Source of the DNA: Candidatus Parcubacteria bacterium
Lineage (GTDB): Bacteria; Patescibacteriota; Patescibacteriia; CAIXNZ01
Assembly: GCA_026395675.1 (NCBI GenBank)
Contig: JAPLYF010000030.1
Span: 1-35,482, forward strand
Direction: 5' to 3'
DNA: 35,482 nt
Positions 28,279-35,482 of the stretch are shown here, piece by piece; the stretch's first letter is position 1, and the number at the start of each line of letters is the position of its first letter. The position numbers were made by a program, and so were the translations under genes. The notes under the pieces were generated by a model. That model was not told where the DNA came from and made no database searches. It was given only the letters and a program-made list of their open reading frames with translations.

Positions 28279-29166
28279 ATGTACAATCAAATTGATTCCA
28301 ATAAAAGAAAGACGGTCATTTTAATGACTCTATTTATAGTATTTGTCTTATTTATTGGCTGGCTGTACGGACAAATAACAAATACCGGCTATAGTGGCCT
28401 AACTCTTGCTCTTATAATTTCTTTGGTCATGACTTTTTTCAGTTATTTTGCCGGTGATAAAGCCGCTTTAGCAACTAGCGGAGCACGGCCAATCGCCAAG
28501 GAAGACAATCCCTATGTTTATCGCTTGGTGGAAAATCTCTGTATCACTGCTGGACTACCCCTGCCTAAAATCTATTTAATCAATGATCCGACCATAAATG
28601 CTTTTGCCACCGGACGCGACCCCTCTCATGCTTCTTTAGCCATAACCCAGGGCGCTATCGATAACCTGGAAAATGAAGAATTAGAAGGTGTGATAGCCCA
28701 TGAACTTTCACATGTAAAAAATTACGATATTCGCCTGATGATGGTTGTCATAATTTTGGTCGGCATTATTGCTCTGGTTTCCGATTGGCTCATGAGGGGC
28801 TTTTTTTGGGGCAAAAGGAGTGAACGCGAACGAAACCAATTAAGCGCCATTTTGATGATTATTGGTATTGTCTTGGCGATTTTATCGCCTTTAATCGCTC
28901 AGCTGATTCAATTAGCCATTTCCAGGAAAAGAGAATTTTTAGCCGATGCTGATGGAGCTTTACTAACGCGCTATCCAGCAGGCCTAGCCAATGCTCTAAA
29001 AAAAATTGGCTTGGCCAATAAATTGCCTTTAAAAACTGCCAATAATGCCACAGCACATTTATATATTGCCAATCCTTTTGGCCAAAGCCAAAAATTTTTA
29101 AGCAATCTCTTTTCTACTCATCCGCCCTTGGAAGAAAGAATTGCTAAATTAACACAAATGGCCTAA
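28279..29166 (+). CDS. htpX: M48-family membrane metalloprotease HtpX
   Basis: Zinc protease that degrades misfolded membrane proteins, 295 residues. Two N-terminal transmembrane segments (about 12-30 and 36-58), then ATSGARPIAKEDNPYVYRLVENL and NDPTINAFATGRDPSHASLAIT, as in HtpX. HELSH near 140-144 is the zinc motif (His140, Glu141, His144), followed by VKNYDIRLM. Two more hydrophobic segments (about 152-172 and 190-212) precede SRKREFLADADGALLT, which holds the third zinc ligand Glu, and FSTHPPLEERIAKL at the end. Complete and normal. No SD; a spacer element of about 150 nt separates it from lemA. Confidence 0.96.
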   Translation: MYNQIDSNKRKTVILMTLFIVFVLFIGWLYGQITNTGYSGLTLALIISLVMTFFSYFAGDKAALATSGARPIAKEDNPYVYRLVENLCITAGLPLPKIYLINDPTINAFATGRDPSHASLAITQGAIDNLENEELEGVIAHELSHVKNYDIRLMMVVIILVGIIALVSDWLMRGFFWGKRSERERNQLSAILMIIGIVLAILSPLIAQLIQLAISRKREFLADADGALLTRYPAGLANALKKIGLANKLPLKTANNATAHLYIANPFGQSQKFLSNLFSTHPPLEERIAKLTQMA

Positions 29167-29259
29167 AACTGTAAATCCCTACATTTTACTATAGCAGAGG
29201 AGTAAAAATTAAAATTCAAAATATTTTTTGAAGAATTTTTAAAAACTAAATTTAAAAAA

Positions 29260-30045
29260 ATGCCTGAACAAATTTTGCAAAAACCCCTTTCTCCCTGGCA
29301 AATTTTTCGTAAAACCTGGGAAATAATACGAACTGACTGGTTTAATTTAATTGCTATTATTTTTTTGGCTCTGATTATTCTTAGCCTTGTTATTTTGATT
29401 ATAACTTCGGCCTGGTCGCCTCTCTGGGTTATCGGTGTGATAAAAACCGATTACATCTTTACTTTTAGATTAATCTGGCAAGCCATAACCCTGATTATTC
29501 TTTATCTTATTTCTGCCCTGATCCAAATCTTGATGATTAACAGTTTATTAAATCCGCAATTAAATCTAAAGGGAAACCTCCGATCTATAAAAAACTATTT
29601 CTGGCAATTTTTGTTATTAATGATTATCCTCAATATTCTTTTGCTCTTGGCCGCCCTTCCTATTTATGTCGGGGTATTTTTTCTTCTTTTGCAAAGCTAC
29701 TTTTTAGGAATATTGTCTTTATTAATTAGTTTTATTTTAATAATCTTTCTGTGCGTCTATCTTATTTTTAGCCCTTTTATCTTAATTGAAAATAAACTTA
29801 GTTGGCATGAAGCCATGCTCAAATCTTTAGCCCTGAGCCAGGGCTATTTTGGCAATTTATTTTTAAAGATAGCGATTCTGATCTTAATTTTAGTGGGTCT
29901 AAATTATCTTTCTATCTTTCTTTTGACCCTGGGACTTATTGGTTTGATTTTAAGCGGTTTATTTACAATTGCTATGATTATCTTCGCCTTCCCTTATTTA
30001 CTGGCTCTTTACCAGGAAATAAAATCATTAAAACAGGTAACATAA
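29260..30045 (+). CDS. Polytopic membrane protein, unknown function
   Basis: 261 residues with about six hydrophobic segments spread over the whole length (about 28-50, 72-92, 108-135, 138-172, 198-222 and 228-250). The short N-terminal motif LSPWQIFRKTWEIIRTDWFNLI resembles membrane-domain proteins annotated as glycerophosphodiester phosphodiesterase membrane domain or DUF975-like, but this cannot be fixed by eye. No catalytic residues stand out. It opens the plus-strand run that ends with the cysteine-rich protein, 45 nt before the next frame. No SD. Confidence 0.6.
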   Translation: MPEQILQKPLSPWQIFRKTWEIIRTDWFNLIAIIFLALIILSLVILIITSAWSPLWVIGVIKTDYIFTFRLIWQAITLIILYLISALIQILMINSLLNPQLNLKGNLRSIKNYFWQFLLLMIILNILLLLAALPIYVGVFFLLLQSYFLGILSLLISFILIIFLCVYLIFSPFILIENKLSWHEAMLKSLALSQGYFGNLFLKIAILILILVGLNYLSIFLLTLGLIGLILSGLFTIAMIIFAFPYLLALYQEIKSLKQVT

Positions 30046-30090
30046 AAAATTTCAAAGTCCAAATAATTAATAATAAATTAGAAATTTGCC

Positions 30091-30195
30091 ATGGCTGATT
30101 TAAATAATAAAACTATTACTCCAGGACAAGAGCCGCAAGCAAAAAGGGACTTAAGGCAGGCACAAAAATCTCAGAATTTGCCCTCTGGCAATTAA
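30091..30195 (+). pseudogene. Severed N-terminal segment of the next gene, or a 34-aa ORF
   Basis: ATG at 30091 opens a hydrophilic frame (MADLNNKTITPGQEPQ, then KRDLRQAQKSQNLPSGN) that meets TAA at 30193-30195. The same frame then continues without another stop through SLAQEKNK into the ATG at 30220 and the whole next gene. The composition (Gln, Lys, Ala, Pro) is the same on both sides. A single C-to-T change from CAA to TAA would explain the break. Alternatively these are two short separate genes. Confidence 0.55.
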
Positions 30196-30219
30196 TCGCT
30201 TGCTCAAGAGAAGAATAAA

Positions 30220-30732
30220 ATGGAACAAACCCAGACCAAACAAATGGCTGCCCTAAAAGGTTATCGACCTGGAGAAAAAGAATACAAGCAACAATTGGAA
30301 TCAAGACGAAAGAAATCTAAACAGGGAGCGACTGGTAAAGGCGTGCAAGCCGCTGGCAAAGGCGCTCAAGCTGCTTCTCAAGTCGTTAGCGGTCTTGGCA
30401 AAAAAATTACAGCCGAGCTTTTAAAAAATTCCTGGCTTTATCTAATTGAAACTTTTGGTGCCACGATTTTATATATCAACTTCCATTTTTTCGGCAAATA
30501 TATTGCTGGTTCAGATGCCTTTTGTGAGTTTGGCGAGGAAGTGATCCCGGAAATTCCTGGTATGGAATCAGCCACGAAAGAAGTTAGTTCATTCGCAAAA
30601 TGGGTTGAAATTATTGCACTATTTTTGCTTGATTTCCTTATAATTCTGCTGGTTTTTTTCCTTGTTATTGTTTTAGTTTCACCGGTTTTACTAGCCATTG
30701 GCGTTATTCAATGGATACAAAATATTATTTAG
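30220..30732 (+). CDS. Membrane protein with basic N-terminus, unknown
   Basis: 170 residues from the first ATG after the in-frame stop; the original gene may have begun at 30091. The N-terminal third is hydrophilic and repetitive (KQGATGKGVQAAGKGAQAAS), followed by a moderately hydrophobic helix (about 75-92, WLYLIETFGATILYINF), a short acidic loop (CEFGEEVIPEIPGMES) and a strongly hydrophobic C-terminal segment (about 127-165). It resembles the small basic membrane proteins that accompany VirB2/TrbC-like genes in Patescibacteria, but the family is not known. It lies 29 nt before the beta-propeller gene. GAGAAG upstream is a weak SD at best. Confidence 0.6.
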   Translation: MEQTQTKQMAALKGYRPGEKEYKQQLESRRKKSKQGATGKGVQAAGKGAQAASQVVSGLGKKITAELLKNSWLYLIETFGATILYINFHFFGKYIAGSDAFCEFGEEVIPEIPGMESATKEVSSFAKWVEIIALFLLDFLIILLVFFLVIVLVSPVLLAIGVIQWIQNII

Positions 30733-30761
30733 ATATTTAAAAAAATAATAATCATAATTCT

Positions 30762-32024
30762 ATGACTGAAAGAACAAAAAAAATTTTAATTATAATTGGT
30801 TTTATCATTTTAACTTTGCTCATTGCGTTTGCTATTTATTATTTATTTTTTCGACAGCTTATCGCACCTACGGTGCCCGTAGTGCCTGTTAACCTGCCCC
30901 CAACTGCCGGACTGCCAACTTTACCGCCGGCTTTAAATCTAGTGCCTTATGTACCGCCTCTGAACTTACCTCCTGGCATCAGACCAGAAATACCTTCCGC
31001 ACCAATTGCTCCTGCACCGGCTTTTAAGCCTTTTATTTCTAATACAGCTGCTGGCGGTTTAACTAATTTTCAAACCCTGGTTGACTTGCCTAGTCATGAT
31101 CTTTTTCTGAATACCAATGGAAAAGATCTGATCTATTATGACCCTGCCACTGGCTTCTTTTACACTCTCACGCCTGATGGCCAAAAAAATCTCTTATCCA
31201 ATATTCCTTTTAGGAATGTATCGAAATCAACATTTTCACCGAACCGGCAAAAAGCAATCTTGGAATATCCCAATGGCTCCAAAATAATTTATGACTTTAA
31301 TCAGAAACAATCAGTCACCTTGCCCTCACAATGGAAAGATTTTGTTTTTTCTAATGACAGCCAAAAGATCGCCTTTAAAGACATGAAAATAGATGCAGAA
31401 AACCGTTACCTTGCCGTGGCCGATACCAAGGGCGGAAATTATAATGAAATAGAGATGCTGGGCGATAAAGATGGCGATGTTTATATGACCTGGTCGCCCA
31501 ATAATCAATTTGTGGCTTTGTCGCGGGATCCCCTTGATGGCGACCGCTCCATAGTTTATCCGATTGGTTTCAATGGTGAAAATTTCCGCTCGCTCACGGT
31601 AGAGGGACGTGACATGCGCTTTGATTGGTCGCCGAGCGGCAATAAATTGGTTTACAGCGTTTATAATTCGGTTTCGAATTATAATCCAGAATTATGGGTA
31701 GTCAATAGCTCGCCAGATCTTTTGGGCACTGGACGTTATGACCTGGGCATCAAAACCTGGGCTGATAAATGCGCCTTTGCTTCTGAAGATACCCTTTATT
31801 GCGCTGTGCCCCGCACTTTGGATAAAGGCACTGGTTTCAGGCCGGATCTGGCAGATAATACCCCGGATGATTATTATAAAATAAATATTGCCAAAGGCAC
31901 GGCTGAATTAGCTGCCCAGCCCCTCTTTGATACTACTGTTGCTAAAATGATTATTAGTTCAGATGGTAAAACTCTTTATTGGTTAGAAAAAAATACCGGC
32001 CTAATTAAAAAAATGGATTTATAA
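30762..32024 (+). CDS. Membrane-anchored PD40/WD40-like beta-propeller protein
   Basis: 420 residues: N-terminal transmembrane anchor (about 7-29, ILIIIGFIILTLLIAFAIYYLFF), a Pro-rich stalk (about 32-100, repeated LPP and APAPA units), then a beta-propeller outside. Blade signatures of TolB/PD40 type are visible: KSTFSPNRQKAILEY, FVFSNDSQKIAFKD, MTWSPNNQFVALSRD, FDWSPSGNKLVYSV and MIISSDGKTLYWLE. Two Cys (in KCAFASEDTLYC) could form a disulfide. Probably a surface or cell-wall binding module. The DsbA-like gene starts 4 nt after its stop. No SD. Confidence 0.8.
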   Translation: MTERTKKILIIIGFIILTLLIAFAIYYLFFRQLIAPTVPVVPVNLPPTAGLPTLPPALNLVPYVPPLNLPPGIRPEIPSAPIAPAPAFKPFISNTAAGGLTNFQTLVDLPSHDLFLNTNGKDLIYYDPATGFFYTLTPDGQKNLLSNIPFRNVSKSTFSPNRQKAILEYPNGSKIIYDFNQKQSVTLPSQWKDFVFSNDSQKIAFKDMKIDAENRYLAVADTKGGNYNEIEMLGDKDGDVYMTWSPNNQFVALSRDPLDGDRSIVYPIGFNGENFRSLTVEGRDMRFDWSPSGNKLVYSVYNSVSNYNPELWVVNSSPDLLGTGRYDLGIKTWADKCAFASEDTLYCAVPRTLDKGTGFRPDLADNTPDDYYKINIAKGTAELAAQPLFDTTVAKMIISSDGKTLYWLEKNTGLIKKMDL

Positions 32025-32028
32025 AAAT

Positions 32029-32724
32029 ATGCCAAACCCAGACCAAAAAATTTCTTATAAATCGCCAAAATTCTATTTTGTTTACTTTATTATTTTTTCC
32101 ATTATTATTCTTTTAATCTTTTCTTTTAAAATTGTGGGCTATTATTGGGATTACTGGTCAATCATCAGAAATATGGATAAATATTACAAAGGCAGACAAA
32201 CAGAGCTTGTGCAGGTCTATCCCCAAATTAATCAAGGAGACCCAGTCAAGGGCGCTCCTGATGCCAAAGTAATCATTTATGAATATAGTGATTTTTTCTG
32301 TTCTGCTTGCAAAGACAGACAAGCCGATCTGACTGCTTTGGAAAAATATTTCGGCAATAAAATTAGTTTTGTCTTTAAGGGCCTGCCACTTGATCATCCG
32401 GAAAGCAATAACGCCATGCTGGCTGCCTACTGCGCGGCTGATCAAAATAAATTCTGGGAATATAAGGATCTTTTATTTAATAATCAAGCGCTCTTGAATG
32501 AACAAATGTACCGCGAATTAGCCACCCAATTGGGTCTAAATCTTGATCAATTCAACCAATGTTATAGCCAGAAAAAATACCAGCCAATAATTACTAATAA
32601 CCTGGCTGATGCCCTGGGCTTACAAATTAATTCCACGCCCACGCTCTATATCAATAGGCAAAAAATAGAGGGCTTCTTTGATTTTACTTCTATAAAGGGC
32701 ACTGTGGAACAAGGATTAAGATAA
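32029..32724 (+). CDS. DsbA-like thiol-disulfide oxidoreductase (thioredoxin_4 type)
   Basis: Membrane-anchored, outside-facing oxidoreductase of 231 residues that probably forms or reshuffles disulfides in exported proteins. Transmembrane anchor at about 15-38, linker, then the thioredoxin fold: KVIIYEYSDFFCSACKDRQ holds the active-site CSAC (91-94); DHPESNNAMLAAYCAADQNKFWEYKDLLF is the helical insert typical of DsbA and BdbD; NSTPTLYIN supplies the cis-Pro loop. Further Cys at about 143 and 181 may pair with each other. It lies 4 nt after the propeller gene and 5 nt before the cysteine-rich protein gene, its most likely client. No DsbB or VKOR partner is in the window. Confidence 0.92.
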   Translation: MPNPDQKISYKSPKFYFVYFIIFSIIILLIFSFKIVGYYWDYWSIIRNMDKYYKGRQTELVQVYPQINQGDPVKGAPDAKVIIYEYSDFFCSACKDRQADLTALEKYFGNKISFVFKGLPLDHPESNNAMLAAYCAADQNKFWEYKDLLFNNQALLNEQMYRELATQLGLNLDQFNQCYSQKKYQPIITNNLADALGLQINSTPTLYINRQKIEGFFDFTSIKGTVEQGLR

Positions 32725-32729
32725 AATAA

Positions 32730-34157
32730 ATGAAAAGAAAAAAATTATTTTCTATTTTAATTTATAGTTACTTCTTACTATTTTTATTTTTTTCTTCTTT
32801 TGTTTTTGTAAAAAATGTTTGGGCAACAACCTGTTATGTTGATAGTAAACCTGGTACTTGTAAGGCAACTTGCGATATAACTGAAGACCAGAAAAATGAT
32901 TTTATAAATTGTACTGATTTGTTCAATGTTTACTGTTGCGTTCCTAAAACCGCGGGTGCTACTTGCGTCTCACCCAGCTCCTGTGCCACAACTTGTCCAG
33001 CAGACAGGCAAGGAAGCTTTGCGGAAAACAGTTGGTGCGCAAATAATCAAACTCCTAAAATTTATTGCTGCAAACCAGCTCCTGCCGCCACTCAACCACC
33101 ACCAACAACAACAGCTGGTACTACTGGGGGCACTGCTGGCCCTTTACAACTGCAATTGCAGATTCCCATTGGTAATTTGAGCTTAATGACTATTTCTGGC
33201 TCTTCTATTGGCCAGTATATCAAAGCCGTCTTTGTTTTTGGTTCAGCCACTACTGTGGCCCTGGCCATTATCATGGTCATGGCTGGCGGCGTCAAATGGA
33301 TCTTATCTGGCGGCGAACCTAATAAAATAGGCGAGGCCAAAGATACAATTTTAAAAGCCCTCTTGGGCATGTTTATCGCCCTCTTTGCTGTTTTTATGCT
33401 GCAAACAATCAGCCCGGGCACAGTGACTTTTCAACCCATAACTCCTGAGTTTATTGCCGGCATGGCAAACCCCACCGGCGGAGGTGCGCCCAACCCCCAA
33501 GATATTGTGGCCAATGAATGCAACCTTAAAAATCCTCGCGCCTCATGTTTTGCCGAGGCCTGTGACCAACTCACTCCTGCAAGAGTAGTGAGCACTGCTG
33601 GTGGAACTTGCGAAACAGCCAAGCCAAATTGCTGCGCAGAAACAGGTCCAGTTATAACCTGCCAAGACAAATCGGGTTGTGCTTCAAATCAATATTGCGC
33701 TTCAGCGGGAACGGGCCAGCCGGGCAGATGTTTTGATAAAAGAGACCTTGGCGCGAATTGTAAAGAAAATATAGTTGGCGGCACACATTTTGAAACTTGG
33801 CTAGGTGGCGGAGCAAATGATGTTTGTATAAGTGGAAGTTGCGTGGGTTGGACTTCTGCCGGAATTAATATATGCGTTCCAAAAAGTGGTACTGGAATAG
33901 TAAACAACCCTTGTACAGATTCAAACCAATGCTCACCACATTTTTTTTGCGCTAGCGAAAACTTTAAGATTGGAAATAAAACAGATTCTGGCAAAAAACC
34001 TAAACCTGACAAAGGCACATGCCAGAAAAAAATACCTAAAGGAGATACAACTACAGTGTGCCAGGATTGGGAAGTTAATAGCAGTACTGATAATGGAGCT
34101 TGTGATAGTGGCGCCTGCCCTTTTTACTTTTTAGGAAAGGCTACTTGTCAAGAATAA
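32730..34157 (+). CDS. Cysteine-rich exported protein with VirB2/TrbC-like membrane core
   Basis: 475 residues with 34 cysteines. Signal peptide or anchor (about 6-32), then two Cys-rich repeats of like pattern (35-72 and 79-116, each ending YCC-x-P), a Thr/Pro linker, and a two-helix membrane core (164-187 and 207-226) around GGVKWILSGGEPNKIGEAK, the pilin-like motif of VirB2/TrbC proteins of type IV secretion systems. After it come about 245 residues with 22 more Cys in short modules (DKSGCASNQYCASAG, SNQCSPHFFCASE). The fusion of a pilin-like core with Cys-rich outer domains is frequent in Patescibacteria; whether it forms a pilus is not known. Last gene of the run; a terminator follows. 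Confidence 0.8.
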   Translation: MKRKKLFSILIYSYFLLFLFFSSFVFVKNVWATTCYVDSKPGTCKATCDITEDQKNDFINCTDLFNVYCCVPKTAGATCVSPSSCATTCPADRQGSFAENSWCANNQTPKIYCCKPAPAATQPPPTTTAGTTGGTAGPLQLQLQIPIGNLSLMTISGSSIGQYIKAVFVFGSATTVALAIIMVMAGGVKWILSGGEPNKIGEAKDTILKALLGMFIALFAVFMLQTISPGTVTFQPITPEFIAGMANPTGGGAPNPQDIVANECNLKNPRASCFAEACDQLTPARVVSTAGGTCETAKPNCCAETGPVITCQDKSGCASNQYCASAGTGQPGRCFDKRDLGANCKENIVGGTHFETWLGGGANDVCISGSCVGWTSAGINICVPKSGTGIVNNPCTDSNQCSPHFFCASENFKIGNKTDSGKKPKPDKGTCQKKIPKGDTTTVCQDWEVNSSTDNGACDSGACPFYFLGKATCQE

Positions 34158-34193
34158 ATAGAATCTAATTAATTAAAATTGTTTCTTTTTCTA

Positions 34194-34230
34194 AGCAATA
34201 ATTATTTAAAATTAATTATTGCTTTTTATT
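34194..34230 (+). terminator. Terminator of the Cys-rich protein gene run
   Basis: AGCAATAATTA (34194-34204) pairs perfectly with TAATTATTGCT (34213-34223), followed by TTTTATTTT. Confidence 0.85.
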
Positions 34231-34260
34231 TTAACAGGCATTTCTTTTTCTTGAATTATT

Positions 34261-34269
34261 TGCTAAGAT
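34261..34269 (+). promoter_or_regulatory. Extended -10 candidate for radA
   Basis: TGCTAAGAT matches the TGCTAAG element of the strong promoters in this window, but no good -35 lies 17 nt upstream (TTTCTT). About 85 nt of leader follow, including a CATAATTCAG...CATAATTCT repeat fragment (34325-34353). Confidence 0.4.
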
Positions 34270-34361
34270 GATGATATGAAATAAGTTTAAAATTCAAAGT
34301 ACAAAATAAAAAATTACAATTTTTCATAATTCAGATTTCAGAGTTCATAATTCTAAAACCT

Positions 34362-35482
34362 ATGCCCAAACAACCTCAAACCATATTCACCTGCTCTAAA
34401 TGCGGCGCGCAATTCCCTAAATGGATTGGTCGCTGTGCTTCTTGCGGCGCTTGGGGAACTGTCACTGAAGAAATCCAATCCCCAATCTCTAATCTCCAAT
34501 CTCCAATCCCAAAAATTGATAAGGATCAGCTGATTGATTTCCAAAAAACGCCGCCGCCGAGCCACGCCAGATTGCAAACCCAGATCTCGGAATTTGACCG
34601 AGTACTAGGCGGCGGAATTGTCATCGGTAGCTTGATTTTACTGGGTGGCGAGCCAGGCATTGGCAAATCAACCCTAGTTTTGCAAATCTGTGACCAGATC
34701 AAATCCCCTATTTTATATGTTTCAGGTGAAGAATCAGCTTCCCAGATTAAAATGAGAATTGACAGATTAAATCTGGATTTTGCCAATTTAAAATTCCTTG
34801 GCGAGAATAACATGGAAAGAATCGTGGCCTTTGCCATTGAAGAAAAACCTAGTTTACTAATAATTGACTCAATTCAAACCTTATACTCCTCTGAATTGCC
34901 TTCTGAAGCTGGCTCAATTAACCAAGTGCGAATCTGCACGGTTAAACTTTTAGAAATTGCTAAAAAATTTAATATCCCGATTTTAATTATCGGCCATATA
35001 ACCAAAGACGGCCTGGTGGCCGGCCCCAAATCATTGGAACATTTAGTTGACGCTGTCCTCTACCTTGAAAGTTCAAGCAAAGATGATTTCCGCCTTTTGC
35101 GCTGCACCAAAAACCGTTTTGGCTCTACCAATGAATTGGGAGTATTCAATATGACCAGCCAGGGCTTGCTGGAAGTTAAAAATCCTTCTGAACTTTTTCT
35201 GCCGCAAAACCAGGAGCCGATTTCCGGCTCTGCTCTCACCTGCATAATGGAAGGCAGCCGGCCGTTTTTAATTGAAGTCCAGGCCCTAGCCAGTAAAACT
35301 CTATTTGGCTATCCCCAAAGAAAAACCGCTGGCTTTGATTTAAATAGATTGCAGATGTTAATCGCGGTCTTAATTAAAAGAGCTAATATTCCTTTAGTTA
35401 ACCAGGATGTGCATCTTAATGTCACTGGCGGTTTGAAAATCACGGAAACCGGCGCTGATTTGGCTGTTTGCCTGGCTATTAT
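34362..35482 (+). CDS. radA: DNA repair protein RadA (3' end outside window)
   Basis: RecA-like ATPase that promotes branch migration in recombination repair. About 373 residues are visible before the window ends. An N-terminal zinc finger CSKCGAQFPKWIGRCASCGAW (two CxxC pairs) is followed by a linker, then the RecA core: LGGEPGIGKSTLVLQ is the Walker A, LYVSGEES follows, LLIIDSIQTLYS is the Walker B, and KNRFGSTNELGVF is the RadA-specific KNRFG motif. LFLPQNQEPISGSALTCIMEG leads into the C-terminal Lon-protease-like domain (TLFGYPQRKTAGFDLNRLQML), which is cut off at the edge. Start chosen at the ATG directly before the zinc finger; no SD. Confidence 0.97.
   Translation, partial: MPKQPQTIFTCSKCGAQFPKWIGRCASCGAWGTVTEEIQSPISNLQSPIPKIDKDQLIDFQKTPPPSHARLQTQISEFDRVLGGGIVIGSLILLGGEPGIGKSTLVLQICDQIKSPILYVSGEESASQIKMRIDRLNLDFANLKFLGENNMERIVAFAIEEKPSLLIIDSIQTLYSSELPSEAGSINQVRICTVKLLEIAKKFNIPILIIGHITKDGLVAGPKSLEHLVDAVLYLESSSKDDFRLLRCTKNRFGSTNELGVFNMTSQGLLEVKNPSELFLPQNQEPISGSALTCIMEGSRPFLIEVQALASKTLFGYPQRKTAGFDLNRLQMLIAVLIKRANIPLVNQDVHLNVTGGLKITETGADLAVCLAI

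Noticed and set aside
1..35482. tRNA or rRNA genes, integrases, transposases, phage genes
   Set aside because: Looked for the T-loop sequence GGTTCGAATCC and its variants and for recombinase motifs on both strands; none seen.

Overview
The window looks like a piece of a small, AT-rich genome from the Candidate Phyla Radiation (Patescibacteria). The gene content points there: a DUF4012 protein, an S2P/RseP protease, an isolated mreB with no mreC or mreD, VirB2/TrbC-like cysteine-rich proteins, LemA next to HtpX, and polymer-forming beta-helix proteins on membrane anchors. Most genes also start without a Shine-Dalgarno (SD) sequence. This placement is inference from gene content and style; no rRNA, tRNA or CRISPR array was found.

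Layout. Bases 1-4883 (minus) hold mreB and then holB, an Asp-box lipoprotein, frr and a truncated glycyl-tRNA synthetase gene. Bases 5004-10514 (minus) are an envelope glycan cluster: three family-2 glycosyltransferases, one of them broken, and DUF4012. Acylphosphatase follows on minus, then a plus-strand pair (TerC-like DUF475 and a flavodoxin-fold reductase). Bases 12649-16976 (minus) are unlike the rest. Here a nucleoside 2-deoxyribosyltransferase gene, dapB, a beta-barrel-like secreted protein and an unknown 448-residue membrane protein have near-consensus promoters, strong SD sites, hairpins and terminators. Upstream of them lie two tandem promoter-to-terminator units with no convincing gene. 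Bases 16977-23452 (minus) form an rseP-pheS-pheT operon followed by two membrane proteins. Divergent from rseP is a structured RNA of about 300 nt on plus, with its own promoter and terminator. murI, a phosphohexomutase gene and a beta-helix membrane protein gene follow on minus. From 27574 the plus strand carries lemA and htpX, then a five-to-six gene run of membrane and exported proteins ending in a DsbA-like oxidoreductase and a 34-cysteine VirB2-like protein, then the 5' part of radA.

How the genes work together. Cell-wall and envelope functions dominate (mreB, murI, dapB, glycosyltransferases, DUF4012, RseP, LemA/HtpX), mixed with translation genes (glyS, frr, pheST) and replication or repair genes (holB, radA). 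The DsbA-like protein probably supplies disulfides to its cysteine-rich neighbour.

The most unusual layer is small palindromic DNA. Several families of short hairpins fill the spacers. One double-triloop palindrome sits in frame inside both pheT and murI, in different reading frames, and murI carries a second palindromic insertion. With the three unassigned RNA units and their shared promoter motif, these are the best candidates for something undescribed here.
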